A DNA stretch of 64,000 bases from Enterococcus montenegrensis (GCF_029983095.1 NZ_CP120467.1:1-64000); one strand, 5' to 3'. Counted from the stretch's first letter, positions 1 through 11,329 are shown. The notes: generated by a model not told the origin, from the letters alone. Program-made: numbers and translations.

Positions 1-1360
1 TATAGGTCAACAGGGGTTGTGTCGGGAATTCTTCGCCCCGGCGATGATGATCGATAATCACTACCTTGTCAAATTTCTCATAAAGCTCCTGAGAGATCGA
101 TAGCGACGGTTTGTGGTAATCCACCATCACAAGTAGGCTATTTTGCTTAATCTGTCCTAGAGCCTGTTTAACCGAGATTAAATGGCCTTCTAATTCTTCG
201 TCTTTATGGATTTCTTGTAAACAGCGTTCCACATCAGGAATCAATTCATTTTCATTGATGACCACATAACTGGTTTTCCCTTGAAAATCGGCTAAGGTCG
301 CCACACCATAGGCTGAACCAATCGCATCCATATCCGGATAACGATGCCCCATGATATAAATATCTTCAGCAGCAGCTAAAATTTTATTCAGCGCAGTTCC
401 CATTGCTCGCGAACGAACGCGTGTTCTCTTTGTAACGCTGGCAGTCTTCCCGCCATAAAATTTCGGCTTTGCTTCATCGTTGGCTTCTTTAACTACAACT
501 TGATCGCCCCCGCGTACCAAAGCAATATCTAAACAAGTTTGAGAAACTTCCCCAATTTTTTCACCGGTTTGATCGCCATAACTAATTCCCATACTAATTG
601 TTAAAGGAATAGATTGCTCTTCGGCTGCTGTCCGGATTTTATCCAATAAAGAAAACTGTTCTTGTGCCATTTTCTTAATATCAGAGGCGTGGGCCACAAA
701 ATAAAAACGTTCCGCGTTCAGTCGTTTCAAATAAATACCGTATTCATCTGACCAATCGGAGATGAAGGTTGTTACAAACGAGTTTAAGTACGAAGTCTCT
801 TTGGCATCCATTTTATCTACAACGTCATCGTAATTATCAACTGAAATAATGCCAATTGCGGTTTGTTGACTGGCTTGATAATTTTGCGCAGCGACTTCTG
901 TCGTTTTATCTAGTAAAAAGACAATATTTTTTTGCCGATCAATGATATATTCAAAACTTTTATCAGAAACTCGCAACGTACCCTCGTCTTTACTACCGAC
1001 TAAAAGCGGCTTCAACGTCTTATCCCACAGCAAATCTTGCCCTACTTGTTCGTTCAAATCTAATGCCCGATGATTCATCCAATCCAAACGAAACGTTTTT
1101 GGCTGATAAATAAAGATAATCGAAGGGGAAACACTCGACAAAAACTTAGAGTTATCAATAGCAATTTGTGCCGATTTTCGAATTCGTTGATCATCTGTCA
1201 AAGCCTGTAAATTTTGCAACGTATAATAAACATAATAGACAAAGACATTTATCGCAGCAAAAAGAATCAGGTTCACCCATAAATTAGGATTAAACACCAA
1301 ACAGATGAATTCTACAATGAAAACTAGCACCATCACTTTTAGAAAAGGGTATTTTTTCAT
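1..1360 (-). CDS. gdpP: GdpP, cyclic-di-AMP phosphodiesterase (3' end outside the window)
   Basis: Membrane-bound enzyme of the GdpP/YybT family that hydrolyses cyclic di-AMP. I translated this from the minus strand. It starts at an ATG at 1360 with two hydrophobic segments in the first ~50 residues. A PAS-like region and a degenerate GGDEF-like region (SMGISYGDQ) follow. The DHH phosphoesterase domain then begins with GHRYPDMDAIGSAYG and VIIDHHRRGEEF, whose Asp and His residues bind the catalytic metals. About 453 codons are present and the reading frame runs off the left edge, so the DHHA1 domain is missing only because of the window boundary. In Enterococcus this gene normally follows rpsR and precedes rplI and dnaB. 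Here it is separated from rpsR by a 1.2-kb gap and an rpsR-side terminator, so it must have its own promoter. Function confidence is high. Confidence 0.95.
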   Translation of the reverse strand, partial: MKKYPFLKVMVLVFIVEFICLVFNPNLWVNLILFAAINVFVYYVYYTLQNLQALTDDQRIRKSAQIAIDNSKFLSSVSPSIIFIYQPKTFRLDWMNHRALDLNEQVGQDLLWDKTLKPLLVGSKDEGTLRVSDKSFEYIIDRQKNIVFLLDKTTEVAAQNYQASQQTAIGIISVDNYDDVVDKMDAKETSYLNSFVTTFISDWSDEYGIYLKRLNAERFYFVAHASDIKKMAQEQFSLLDKIRTAAEEQSIPLTISMGISYGDQTGEKIGEVSQTCLDIALVRGGDQVVVKEANDEAKPKFYGGKTASVTKRTRVRSRAMGTALNKILAAAEDIYIMGHRYPDMDAIGSAYGVATLADFQGKTSYVVINENELIPDVERCLQEIHKDEELEGHLISVKQALGQIKQNSLLVMVDYHKPSLSISQELYEKFDKVVIIDHHRRGEEFPTQPLLTY

Positions 1361-1555
1361 AGTTTACTCCTCATTTTAACGTCATTTCATCCTATCTTAT
1401 TGCTTTAAAGTAAGACGGTTACCTCACGTAAACAATTTGACTGACGTAAAAATATTCTCTAACAAAACCAGCAAACATTTCATTTTGCTACCTTCCATTT
1501 TATCATAAATCCTATAATAGCGCGATTTTTAGTCTTTTTATACGCAGCAATCAAA

Positions 1556-1571
1556 TGTTTCACGTGAAACA
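1556..1571. promoter_or_regulatory. parS: parS site, perfect match
   Basis: The 16-bp palindrome TGTTTCACGTGAAACA equals the Bacillus-type parS consensus TGTTNCACGTGAAACA bound by ParB/Spo0J. It lies about 16-18 kb to the left of the origin. The parA/parB genes usually follow rsmG, which begins at the right edge of this window. Confidence 0.92.
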
Positions 1572-1602
1572 TTGCGACTGAACTACATTTCCCCTTTAAA
1601 AA

Positions 1603-1618
1603 TGTTTCACATGAAACA
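1603..1618. promoter_or_regulatory. parS-like site, one mismatch
   Basis: TGTTTCACATGAAACA differs from the perfect site 47 bp away by one central base (CACATG for CACGTG). The AT/TA flanks are similar. It may be a weaker ParB site that supports spreading from the perfect neighbour. Confidence 0.7.
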
Positions 1619-1952
1619 TTTTTAAAATTACAAACAGACCGTAAGAACGTAGCTGACTGTCAAGAGTGACACTATGACTAGTTACACTATCATTTGATTA
1701 TCTTCTGGGAGTAACTTATTATCTTCTTGCAATAGTTCAGCATTTTTTCACTTTAGCTACTCCTTACTTATAATTTAGCGCAAAGAGTAGTCATTACCGA
1801 TATTTTTTTCATAAGATTCGTATTAGAGTAATGGCCATGCATTCTTTTTAAATAACATTTCAAAATCCCATGCATAAGTATTCAACTGCTGTATAATCAG
1901 TTTGCGCTACTTTACACAAACTTATTTTTCTCGTTATTAGCAAATAGAATAG

Positions 1953-1971
1953 TTTTCCACATTGTGGATAA
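1953..1971. promoter_or_regulatory. Inverted pair of DnaA boxes (one perfect, one with a mismatch)
   Basis: TTTTCCACA (1953-1961) faces TGTGGATAA (1963-1971), which is a perfect TTATCCACA box on the minus strand. The same arrangement, preceded by AGTTTTCCACA, occurs at 4061-4077. Similar elements lie in the origin. Confidence 0.65.
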
Positions 1972-2042
1972 GTTTTTTGGTATTTTGTGTTTATCTTGCG
2001 GTTTTTTAGCGATCCAACACTGGATTGTGCTATTTTTAAGAT

Positions 2043-2051
2043 TGTGGATAA
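2043..2051 (-). promoter_or_regulatory. Perfect DnaA box
   Basis: TGTGGATAA on the plus strand is TTATCCACA on the minus strand. It is 80 bp from the preceding inverted pair, so this gap holds a small cluster outside the main origin. Confidence 0.65.
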
Positions 2052-2544
2052 ATAGATGAATTTGAGCTTTTTTTCTATTGCCTGACTTCCAATTTTTTTA
2101 AATTGGACAGATTATTTTCTTTTACAAATTTTGAGTTATCTATTTCAAGTAACTGAATCTCTAACTATAAAAAAACAAAGTTTGCAAATGGAGCAGCCTG
2201 AAAGTAGGGAATAAGCTTAAAAGGATTCTCCTCAAGTATTAAATAAAGCAAATTAAAAGGACTAATTTTATAAGCTATTTTATTTGTCACGTAGTAAAAT
2301 TTCCAGTACTTTAACTTCTAATATTCCTTTTCTAGGCTTATAGGAGAAGCTAAATTATTTTGGCTAGCATGAAAAACTGTGCAACGTTGCTTACACACCA
2401 AATAATATTGAATTTCAATAAAAATTCCTCAAATTTCTCAAGCTTTTGATTGATTGCTACCCAAAAGGTTATGTATGAAGCTAGACAGTAGGCGACAGTC
2501 AAATCAATATTTTTCTCATGAAATTTCATATTTTCTTGCTAGAC

Positions 2545-2594
2545 AAAAAAAGAGGTTGAAAGAATCGTCAAAATGACTTTTCTTTCAACCTCTT
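2545..2594 (-). terminator. Rho-independent terminator of the rpsF-ssb-rpsR operon
   Basis: On the minus strand the 14-bp arms AAGAGGTTGAAAGA and TCTTTCAACCTCTT enclose a 17-nt loop and are followed by a run of T. It begins about 11 bp after the rpsR stop codon. Confidence 0.9.
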
Positions 2595-2604
2595 AAAATA
2601 ATTT

Positions 2605-2841
2605 TTAGTCTTCGCTTACGAAAGGTAGTAAGCCCATAATCCGTGCGCGTTTGATCGCTACGGTTAATTTACGTTGGTTTTTCGCGCCAGTACCAGTTAC
2701 ACGACGTGGTAAAATTTTACCGCGTTCTGAAATGAATCGTTTTAACAATTCGATATCTTTGTAATCGATGTGTTCGATGTGGTTAGCTGCGATATAGTCT
2801 ACTTTGCGACGTTTACGTCCGCCTCTTCTTTGTTGTGCCAT
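2605..2841 (-). CDS. rpsR: 30S ribosomal protein S18
   Basis: Small-subunit ribosomal protein of 78 residues, the usual length, which binds 16S rRNA next to S6 on the platform. The sequence has the basic N-terminus RRGGRKRRK and the family core [22 protein letters not shown]. It ends in an [13 protein letters not shown] tail typical of S18. It is the last gene of the conserved rpsF-ssb-rpsR operon, 23 bp downstream of ssb, with a terminator directly after it. The zinc-binding cysteines of some S18 proteins are absent. Confidence 0.98.
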   Translation of the reverse strand: MAQQRRGGRKRRKVDYIAANHIEHIDYKDIELLKRFISERGKILPRRVTGTGAKNQRKLTVAIKRARIMGLLPFVSED

Positions 2842-2864
2842 CCTATTTCCCTCCTATCAATTGC

Positions 2865-3401
2865 TTAGAATGGTAAATCATCGTCTGAAATGTCGATGGT
2901 TGATGCGTCAGACCCGAATGGATCAGAAGTGTCGCGATCAAAACTCGGCATTCCGTTGTTTTGAGAAGGTTGGTTTTGATTAAAATTGTTTTGTTGGCTG
3001 GCACCACCATAATTATTGTTGAAACCACCGCCGCCATTCGTGGTAGTACTACCGCCACTTTGTTGACGTTGTTCATTGGCAGAACGTGATTCTAATAATT
3101 GGAAGTTTTCAGCAACCACTTCAGTCACGTAAACACGTTGACCTTGTTGGTTTTCATAATTCCGAGTTTGAATGCGGCCAGTAACTCCTAGCAGCGTTCC
3201 TTTGCGGGCATAATTTGCTAAAGTTTCGGCTGGTTTACGCCAGATTACACAATTGATAAAATCTGCTTCGCGATCACCGCTTTGGTTCGTGAAATTACGA
3301 TTTACTGCTAGAGTAAAAGTCGCAACTGCAGCACCATTGCCTGTGTAGCGCAAATCAGGATCTTTTGTTAATCTACCGACTAAAACGACATTGTTAATCA
3401 A
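2865..3401 (-). CDS. ssb: Single-stranded DNA-binding protein SSB
   Basis: Binds single-stranded DNA at replication forks and recruits partner proteins through its C-terminal tip. The 178-residue protein starts with the typical [20 protein letters not shown]. It has an OB fold over roughly residues 1-106 ([20 protein letters not shown], then [21 protein letters not shown]), a long Gln/Asn/Gly-rich flexible linker and the conserved acidic tip DDDLPF. It lies between rpsF and rpsR as in most Firmicutes, so it is co-transcribed with them. A perfect parS site lies between its start and the rpsF stop. Confidence 0.98.
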   Translation of the reverse strand: MINNVVLVGRLTKDPDLRYTGNGAAVATFTLAVNRNFTNQSGDREADFINCVIWRKPAETLANYARKGTLLGVTGRIQTRNYENQQGQRVYVTEVVAENFQLLESRSANEQRQQSGGSTTTNGGGGFNNNYGGASQQNNFNQNQPSQNNGMPSFDRDTSDPFGSDASTIDISDDDLPF

Positions 3402-3427
3402 ACCGGTTCATCTCCTCGTCATAGATT

Positions 3428-3443
3428 TGTTTCACGTGAAACA
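3428..3443. promoter_or_regulatory. parS: parS site, perfect match, inside the rpsF-ssb gap
   Basis: TGTTTCACGTGAAACA occupies most of the 45-bp gap between rpsF and ssb within an actively transcribed ribosomal-protein operon. It is identical to the site at 1556. Confidence 0.92.
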
Positions 3444-3446
3444 ATA

Positions 3447-3746
3447 TTAAGCTTCTTCCTTAACGATCATGTGACGCAAAATTCCGTCGTTGATCTTTGC
3501 TAAACGGTCAAATTCATTGATCGCTGCAGCATCTGATGGAGAAGTAACTTTGACGATATGATAGATACCTTCACGGAATCCGTTCATTTCATACGCTAGA
3601 CGGCGTTTTTCCCAATCTTTTGATTCAACAACTTCAGCGCCGTTGTCTTTTAAGATTGCATCAAAACGTTCGATCAAAGCAGTTTTTGCTTCTTCATCAA
3701 TGTTTGGACGAATGATGTACATGATTTCATACTTCGTGTTTTCCAT
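3447..3746 (-). CDS. rpsF: 30S ribosomal protein S6
   Basis: Ribosomal protein S6, 99 residues, which pairs with S18 on the 30S platform. The family pattern is clear: an N-terminal strand [18 protein letters not shown], then [24 protein letters not shown], then [12 protein letters not shown]. It is the first gene of the rpsF-ssb-rpsR operon. A good SD (GGGAGGTG) precedes the start, and a strong promoter lies about 85 bp upstream. The leader between promoter and start contains a small CTTAG/CTAAG hairpin that could take part in S6 autoregulation. I did not see the defining CCG element of the known S6:S18 leader motif. Confidence 0.98.
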   Translation of the reverse strand: MENTKYEIMYIIRPNIDEEAKTALIERFDAILKDNGAEVVESKDWEKRRLAYEMNGFREGIYHIVKVTSPSDAAAINEFDRLAKINDGILRHMIVKEEA

Positions 3747-3829
3747 TGATTTTTCACCTCCCTATGGACTTTAGGCCCTTAGCTTCCTAAGAGCAGAGAG
3801 AGTATCATTGAGACTACTCACAAAGTAGA

Positions 3830-3858
3830 ATTATACAGGAAAAAGGTCATTTACGCAA
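3830..3858 (-). promoter_or_regulatory. Sigma-A promoter of the rpsF operon
   Basis: On the minus strand TTGCGT is separated by 17 nt from a perfect TATAAT. The predicted transcript starts about 75 nt before the rpsF start codon. Confidence 0.8.
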
Positions 3859-4060
3859 GAGTTTTTTATTGGCAGCTTAAGCTTGTTTCAACGTCTCCAT
3901 TATTATCTACGCTATTTTTGTTCAATTTCATCTAGACAAAAAAATTCAGCAGATTTTTTCGCTTAGCCCATTATCCTGCTATAAGACTACAACCAATCGC
4001 ACCAGTATCAGTCTTTACTAAAAACGATTCAAAATTTTAAATACAAATAAAAAAAATCAG

Positions 4061-4077
4061 TTTTCCACAGTGGATAA
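4061..4077. promoter_or_regulatory. DnaA-box-like inverted pair
   Basis: TTTTCCACA (4061-4069) overlaps AGTGGATAA (4069-4077), each one base from a perfect box. The arrangement closely resembles the pair at 1953-1971. Confidence 0.45.
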
Positions 4078-4249
4078 CTTTTAAAAAATGCGTTCAAAAA
4101 ATTTTTTCCACAATTTGCATTTTCTTAATCGCATTTGATTATAGAAAAGCTGAATGCACTCGCCAAACTCACCAGTAATAAGCCGAGCCTTCCATACACC
4201 GCTATTCAAATTTCCTTAAATTTTGATCTCTTCCTTCTCGTTAATTGTA

Positions 4250-4292
4250 AAAAAACACCCCTCGCAAAATTTTCTCTTTTGCGAGGGGTGTT
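4250..4292 (-). terminator. Terminator of gyrB-gyrA
   Basis: The arms AACACCCCTCGCAAAA and TTTTGCGAGGGGTGTT form a 16-bp stem with a 7-nt loop, followed on the minus strand by T-rich sequence. It lies 13 bp after the gyrA stop. Confidence 0.92.
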
Positions 4293-4305
4293 GCAATGAA
4301 TTTTT

Positions 4306-6861
4306 TTATTCAGCGGAATCTTCATCGCCTGCATCATTTGTTGCTGGGCTATTTGTATCTGCCTTAGCATCAATTGTTGCATCTGACGTTTCCGTCGTTT
4401 CAACTGACTCTGTTTCTGGTTCTGCTGGTTCTGCTTCCACAGCAGCCATCGTGACTACTTTCGCATCGTTTTCTAGTTTCATTAAGCGGACACCTAATGT
4501 TGCGCGACCGGTTTGTGAAACAGAAGCAACGTTAAAGCGGATAATAACACCCTTATTGGTTACAAGCATAATATCTTCGTCACCACCAACTGTCGTTAAA
4601 CCAGCTAATGGACCATTTTTAGGGGTGATATTGGCAGTTTTAATCCCTTTACCCCCACGACCTTTGACAGGGTACTCAGCGCCTGCTGTGCGCTTGCCAT
4701 AACCGTTTTCTGTAATCACTAATACTTCTTTGTCGTCTGTGATAACTGAAACGCCAACGACAAAATCATTTTCTCTTAAGCGAATCCCCCGAACACCTGA
4801 AGCCGTTCGTCCCATATCGCGGACAGCTTCTTCTTTAAAGGTAACCGAATAACCAGCATGGGTACCAATAATCATGGTGTCGTCGCCGCTTGTTTCTAAA
4901 ACATCGACTAATTCATCGTTTTCTTTTAAATTAATGGCAATTAAACCGTTACTGCGAATATTGCTAAAGGCATCCACAGAAGTTCGTTTTACTACCCCTA
5001 ATAAGGTCGTAAAGAACAAATATTTATTGTCGCTTTGACCACTAACTGCAATAATTGTCTGAATTTTTTCGGCAGAATCAATACCTAATAAGTTGATAAC
5101 TGGAATTCCTTTTGCAGTCCTGCCGTATTCTGGAATTTCATATCCTTTGGCTTTGTAAACTTTACCGGCATTGGTGAAAAATAGCAATGTATCATGAGTT
5201 GAACAAGAAACTAAAGTTTTCACGAAGTCTTCATCGTGAACACCCATTCCCTGAACGCCACGGCCACCACGACGTTGCGCGCGAAATTCGCTGTTGGCTA
5301 GTCGTTTGATATAACCGTTGTTGGTCAATGTAATCACAACTTCTTCTTCTTCGATTAAGTCTTCGTCTTCTAAACTTAGCACTTCACCGACTAAAAGTTC
5401 TGTCCGGCGTTTGTCTCCAAAGCGTTGGGTTAATTCACCTAATTCAGTTTGAATGATTTCATTTACGCGTTCTGGACGCGCTAAAATGTCAGCTAAATCT
5501 TTAATTAGAGCCAATAGTTCTTGGTATTCTTTTTCGATTTTGTCCCGTTCCAAACCGGTTAAACGACGTAAGCGCATATCTAAAATCGCTTGCGCTTGGC
5601 GGTCGGACAATTCGAATTTTGCCATTAAAGTATTTTTAGCTTCATCATCGGTATTGGATCTACGAATGATCGCAATAATTTCATCAATGTGATCTAAGGC
5701 GATCCGCAAGCCCTCTAAAATATGAGCACGGGCTTCTGCTTTAGCTTTATCAAAGGCTGTTCTGCGAGTCACCACTTCTTGTTGGTGCTCCACATAGTTT
5801 TCCAAAATGCGTTTTAAGCTTAAAATCTTTGGTACGCCTTTTTCAATAGCCAACATGTTAAAGCCAAAAGAAGATTGCAGCGCTGTTAATTTGTAAAGGT
5901 TATTCAAAATAACAGAAGCTGAAACATCCCGGCGCACGTCAATGACAATCCGCATCCCTTCACGGCTTGATTCATCCCGTAAATCCGTGATGCCTTCAAT
6001 TCGTTTATCTCGATGTAACTCTGAGATACGTTCAATCAATTTCGCTTTATTGACCATGTAAGGCAATTCTGTCACTAAAATTCGTTCTTTGCCGTTTGGC
6101 ATGTCCATAACTTCAACGCGACCGCGCACGGTAATGGAACCTTTCCCTGTTTCATAGGCACGGCGAATACCGGATTTACCCATGACTAAACCACCGGTTG
6201 GGAAATCTGGTCCGGGTAAAACTTCCATCAATTCATTGGTTGTCACCTCCGGATTTTCCATTAATAAATTAATCGCTGCGGTTACTTCGTTTAAATTATG
6301 AGGTGGAATATTGGTTGCCATCCCAACAGCAATCCCAGTAGTTCCGTTAACTAACAGATTAGGAAATCTTGCGGGTAAAACTTCTGGTTCACGTTCGGTA
6401 TCATCGTAGTTGCTGGTGAAATCAACCGTATCTTTATTGATGTCTCGCAACATTTCCAAAGCTAATTTACTCATTCTAGCTTCGGTATACCGCATAGCAG
6501 CGGCCCCGTCACCATCGACAGAACCAAAGTTACCATGCCCGTCTACTAACATATAACGATAGCTAAATGGTTGCGCCATCCGTACCATGGACTCATAAAT
6601 CGCAGAGTCGCCGTGGGGGTGATATTTACCCATAACGTCCCCGACGATTCTGGCTGATTTTTTATGGGGTTTGTCTGTTGTTACACCTAATTCATTCATC
6701 CCATATAAAATCCGGCGGTGAACCGGTTTTAAACCATCCCGAACGTCTGGCAATGCCCGCGCTACAATAACACTCATGGCGTAATCGATAAATGAGTTTT
6801 TCATTTCACTACTCAAATTGACGTCATGAATATGGGCTTTATTATCTTCCAAGTGTTTCAC
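4306..6861 (-). CDS. gyrA: DNA gyrase subunit A
   Basis: A subunit of the type II topoisomerase that introduces negative supercoils. In the 851-residue protein the breakage-reunion domain contains the catalytic Tyr125 (AMRYTEARM). The quinolone-interaction region [10 protein letters not shown] carries Ser86 and Glu90, the residues usual in sensitive strains. The C-terminal beta-pinwheel carries the GyrA box QRRGGRG, which separates it from ParC. The last ~45 residues are an acidic, low-complexity tail rich in Glu, Thr and Asp. It lies downstream of gyrB with an unusually long 217-bp gap that contains a large hairpin. A strong terminator follows. Confidence 0.98.
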   Translation of the reverse strand: MKHLEDNKAHIHDVNLSSEMKNSFIDYAMSVIVARALPDVRDGLKPVHRRILYGMNELGVTTDKPHKKSARIVGDVMGKYHPHGDSAIYESMVRMAQPFSYRYMLVDGHGNFGSVDGDGAAAMRYTEARMSKLALEMLRDINKDTVDFTSNYDDTEREPEVLPARFPNLLVNGTTGIAVGMATNIPPHNLNEVTAAINLLMENPEVTTNELMEVLPGPDFPTGGLVMGKSGIRRAYETGKGSITVRGRVEVMDMPNGKERILVTELPYMVNKAKLIERISELHRDKRIEGITDLRDESSREGMRIVIDVRRDVSASVILNNLYKLTALQSSFGFNMLAIEKGVPKILSLKRILENYVEHQQEVVTRRTAFDKAKAEARAHILEGLRIALDHIDEIIAIIRRSNTDDEAKNTLMAKFELSDRQAQAILDMRLRRLTGLERDKIEKEYQELLALIKDLADILARPERVNEIIQTELGELTQRFGDKRRTELLVGEVLSLEDEDLIEEEEVVITLTNNGYIKRLANSEFRAQRRGGRGVQGMGVHDEDFVKTLVSCSTHDTLLFFTNAGKVYKAKGYEIPEYGRTAKGIPVINLLGIDSAEKIQTIIAVSGQSDNKYLFFTTLLGVVKRTSVDAFSNIRSNGLIAINLKENDELVDVLETSGDDTMIIGTHAGYSVTFKEEAVRDMGRTASGVRGIRLRENDFVVGVSVITDDKEVLVITENGYGKRTAGAEYPVKGRGGKGIKTANITPKNGPLAGLTTVGGDEDIMLVTNKGVIIRFNVASVSQTGRATLGVRLMKLENDAKVVTMAAVEAEPAEPETESVETTETSDATIDAKADTNSPATNDAGDEDSAE

Positions 6862-6874
6862 TCCTAACTGAGAT

Positions 6875-6945
6875 GTTTAAACAACACCAGCGGTCTTTGA
6901 CTGCCTTTAGCAGCGCTAAAATAAAAATGCTGTTGTTGTTTAAAC
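6875..6945 (-). repeat. Long hairpin between gyrB and gyrA
   Basis: The arms at 6875-6891 and 6929-6945 are complementary over 17 bp with one mismatch (GTTTAAACAACACCAGC against GCTGTTGTTGTTTAAAC). On the minus strand it sits just upstream of the gyrA start and lacks a clear T-run. It therefore looks more like an RNA-processing or attenuation element than a simple terminator. Confidence 0.55.
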
Positions 6946-7078
6946 TCGACTTTTCTAGCAAAAATAATTGATTGGCTTTAACCTTTGGCAAAATAAAATG
7001 GATCATGACGACCTCATTTTAGATTGCAAAAAATGTAAGGCCTCATCATAATTTCAAAAGAATTTCAAAAAACAAGTT

Positions 7079-9028
<1,950 letters not shown>

Positions 9029-9056
9029 CTATGGGGATCCTCATTTCTTTTATAAT

Positions 9057-10166
9057 CTATTTCGTAGTGCTTAAGTGACCTTTTTCCACATAAAAAATGG
9101 TTGGCGTCACGGTCATTTTATTTTTGACATGATCAAGTGTCGTGGTGGTGAGAAAAGTCTGAACTTTGCCTTCAATTGTCTCTAAAAGATGCAGCTGTCG
9201 GGAATCATCTAATTCACTCATTACATCATCTAGTAACAAGATCGGGTATTCACCGGTTTCTTCTTGCATCAAATCAATTTCTGCCAATTTAACACTTAAG
9301 GCTGTTGTGCGCTGCTGTCCTTGTGAGCCATACGTCTGCACATCAATTTCATTAATCGCAAAACTCAAATCGTCACGATGGGGTCCTGACAGCGTCGTCA
9401 AGCGCTGCAATTCTCTTGCTTGGTTTTTCTCCAAGATAGACTTAAAACGCGTCTTAACCACTTCTAAATCATCTTCTAAACTAAAATCAATCGTAGAGAC
9501 ATAACTTAGCGTCAAATTCTCTTTTTCATGACTGATTTTTTGATGCAACAAATTAGCCCAATATTCTAGCCGTTTGACAAACTTGGCGCGGGCTAACAAA
9601 ACTTTGCTGCCAAAATCCACCAGCTGATCGTCTAACACGCTCAAATAAAGCATGTCGACTTTTTTTTGCTGTTTTAAATATTGATTGCGTTGCTTTAAAA
9701 CGTTTTGGTACTGGACGAGGTCATATAAATAAATCGGATCAATCTGGCCAATTTCCATATCGAGGAACTTTCGCCGTAAAGCAGGACTACCTTTGACCAA
9801 AGCCAAATCTTCTGGGGCAAACAAAATCACATTTAATTGACCCACATAACTACTCAACTTTTTTTGCTCAATGTGATTGATGCGGGTCTTACGGCCTTTT
9901 TTGGTTAACAAAAGTTCTAACGGCACTTTACTGTGATTTTTTTGCACCTCACCTTTGACGCTGGCAAAATCTGATCCCCATTCGATCAGCTCTTGTTCAT
10001 TATTGGTCCGGTGGCTTCGCGTCATGGCTAAAACGTAAATACTCTCCAAAATATTCGTCTTTCCCTGCGCATTTTCTCCTAGAAAAATCGTTAAATTTTG
10101 CGGAAAATGAAGCGCAAGCTCAGAATAATTGCGAAAGTGCTGCAAAGAAAGATTATTCAGGCGCAT
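9057..10166 (-). CDS. recF: DNA replication and repair protein RecF
   Basis: SMC-like ATPase that helps load RecA at single-strand gaps. The 369-residue protein has a Walker A motif at GENAQGKTNILES (about residue 31). The RecF signature region is LSGPHRDDLSFAINE followed by YGSQGQQRT. The Walker B/D-loop is PILLLDDVMSELD. The start codon overlaps the end of the S4-domain gene yaaA by 14 bp, which implies translational coupling. gyrB follows, as in Bacillus and enterococci. Confidence 0.98.
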   Translation of the reverse strand: MRLNNLSLQHFRNYSELALHFPQNLTIFLGENAQGKTNILESIYVLAMTRSHRTNNEQELIEWGSDFASVKGEVQKNHSKVPLELLLTKKGRKTRINHIEQKKLSSYVGQLNVILFAPEDLALVKGSPALRRKFLDMEIGQIDPIYLYDLVQYQNVLKQRNQYLKQQKKVDMLYLSVLDDQLVDFGSKVLLARAKFVKRLEYWANLLHQKISHEKENLTLSYVSTIDFSLEDDLEVVKTRFKSILEKNQARELQRLTTLSGPHRDDLSFAINEIDVQTYGSQGQQRTTALSVKLAEIDLMQEETGEYPILLLDDVMSELDDSRQLHLLETIEGKVQTFLTTTTLDHVKNKMTVTPTIFYVEKGHLSTTK

Positions 10167-10401
10167 TATCTTTTTCCTGTGCTTGCGCCATAAAAAAAGT
10201 CCCCTCGTCGGGAATTTCTACCATCATCCCTGGATAAAGCTTACGGCCACGGCGATTTTCAATCTCTCCGTCAACTAAAACGGTATTCTCAGCCAGATAC
10301 CATTTGGCTTGTCCGCCACTGGAAATCACATTAACTTCTTTTAGCACTTGTCCTAAGGTCATGTAGTCTCCTGTGATTGCGATTTTTGCTTTCATTTTCA
10401 T
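10153..10401 (-). CDS. yaaA: S4-domain RNA-binding protein YaaA
   Basis: Small 82-residue protein with an S4 RNA-binding fold: MTLGQVLKEVNVISSGGQAKWYLAENTVLVDGEIENRRGRKLYPGMMVEI. It is the conserved companion of recF in Firmicutes origins. Its precise role is unsettled, although S4 domains bind structured RNA. It overlaps recF. In most relatives it directly follows dnaN, but here about 5.6 kb containing the repeat array and the beta-glucoside operon has come between them. It therefore needs a local promoter, which I could not define clearly. Confidence 0.93.
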   Translation of the reverse strand: MKMKAKIAITGDYMTLGQVLKEVNVISSGGQAKWYLAENTVLVDGEIENRRGRKLYPGMMVEIPDEGTFFMAQAQEKDNAPE

Positions 10402-10621
10402 CCCTCGTTTCTCCAGTCACAGTTAGGTTTATTATACCGTTTTTTAAGGAAGAAAACAAATTTTTCCCAGTTTTTTTCACTTCTAAGAAGTTTTAATCTT
10501 TTTAGATAATTTTTATCCGAAAAGATAAAAAACCCGCAAAAACGATTTTATGCCCTTTTAAGAAGATTTCGCAGTTTCTGAAAGTAATACAGTTGTTTTT
10601 CATTTTATTGCAAAAAGAAAA
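10402..10621. other. AT-rich upstream region of yaaA
   Basis: No gene is supported. A small palindromic hairpin (TTTTTATC, loop CGAAAA, GATAAAAA) lies at about 10507-10530. The region leads directly into the repeat array that begins at 10622. Confidence 0.4.
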
Positions 10622-11250
10622 GCTGAAAGCGCTGGGTAACTCTTTGGAAAAATGTCGAAAATTTGGATGCTGATGTTTTTTATCAGAATCAAATTTTTGA
10701 ATTTTTCCCGAAGAGTTGGTGCTTGAAGCTGGATCTAAAGAAAAGCTTTGCGAACTCGTTTTACTCGTCAGCAATAAGGCATAATTTCAATAAATTGTTT
10801 TCCAAATTTCTTGAAATTTTGACTTATTGTCGCCGCGAGTTAGTTCGCAATGCTGGATCAAAGAAAAGCGAAACAAACTTGCATAGCCCGTTAAAAATAA
10901 GCGCAGAATTTTCAGAAATTGTCTCTTCAAATTTTTGGAAATTTTGACTTATTTCTTAGCGGGCTAGTTTGTGCAGCTAGATCAAAGAAAAGCTGAAAGC
11001 GCTGGGTAACTCTTTGGAAAAATGTCGAAAATTTGGATGCTGATGTTCTTTATCAGAATCAAATTTTTGAATTTTTCCCAAAGAGTTGGTGCTTGAAGCT
11101 GGATCTAAAGAAAAGTTATAGGAACTCGTTTAGCTTGCAAGCAATAAAATAAAATATTGCTAAATTGTTCTTCAAATTTCGCAAGATTTTGCTTTATTGT
11201 CGCAGCGAGTTAGTTCCTATAACTGGATCAAAGAAAAGCTGAAATCAGCG
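10622..11250 (-). repeat. Repeat array 1: five ~110-bp hairpin modules, order A-B-C-A-B, plus a module stub
   Basis: Modules begin at 10622 (type A), 10744 (B), 10867 (C), 10991 (A) and 11114 (B), a period of 122-124 bp. A 15-bp stub of a sixth begins at 11236. Each module starts and ends with AGCT or a one-base variant (AGCG, AGTT/AACT). The linkers are GGATC(A/T)AAGAAA. Within each module the two halves are imperfectly complementary. For example, the type B module at 10744 has GCGAACT near its left end and AGTTCGC near its right end, with CAATAAGgC...GaCTTATTG further in. The two type A modules are almost identical. I assign the minus strand because arrays 2-5 show the same linker orientation on the plus strand. 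Confidence 0.85.
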
Positions 11251-11261
11251 GTACAAAAATA

Positions 11262-11305
11262 CAAAAAAAGCATCCATTCCGATAAAGTTCAGGAATGGAT
11301 GCTTT
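11262..11305 (-). terminator. Terminator of the beta-glucoside operon
   Basis: The perfect 14-bp arms AAAGCATCCATTCC and GGAATGGATGCTTT surround an 11-nt loop and are followed on the minus strand by TTTTTTT. It lies 25 bp after the glucosidase stop codon. Confidence 0.93.
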
Positions 11306-11329
11306 CTGGTTGTCTGCATTACAATTTTT

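Larger units (their letters stand above)
1361..2604. other. 1.24-kb AT-rich intergenic region between gdpP and rpsR
   Basis: I see no convincing coding sequence on either strand. The region carries one perfect parS site, one near-perfect parS site, two perfect DnaA boxes and, at its right end, the terminator of the rpsF-ssb-rpsR operon. The rest is AT-rich sequence without a recognised element. Its length and its parS and DnaA-box content make it look like part of the extended origin domain rather than decayed genes. Confidence 0.6.
3747..4305. other. Intergenic region between gyrA and rpsF
   Basis: From left to right this gap holds the gyrA terminator, a DnaA-box-like inverted pair and the rpsF promoter and leader. 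No additional gene is convincing. The short reading frames here have no plausible ribosome-binding site. Confidence 0.6.

Noticed and set aside
3747..3825. Known S6:S18 autoregulatory leader motif upstream of rpsF
   Set aside because: A hairpin (CTTAG/CTAAG) exists, but I could not find the characteristic CCG element, so I only mention a possible role.
4223..4702. 159-codon plus-strand frame over the end of gyrA
   Set aside because: It is the antisense shadow of the gyrA C-terminal coding sequence and of its terminator; no SD or homology-like features.
10622..10635. cre sites in the type A modules (TGAAAGCGCTGGGT)
   Set aside because: Three conserved positions of the cre pattern are wrong, and the sequence is part of the repeat module.
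10622..11250. CRISPR array, because of regular spacing
   Set aside because: Units of ~110 bp are themselves palindromic and nearly continuous, spacers are only 10-15 bp and similar to each other, and no cas genes are present.
10402..11250. Insertion sequence or transposon remnant as source of the repeats
   Set aside because: No transposase-like frame, terminal inverted repeats of IS type or target duplications were seen; a non-autonomous element remains possible.
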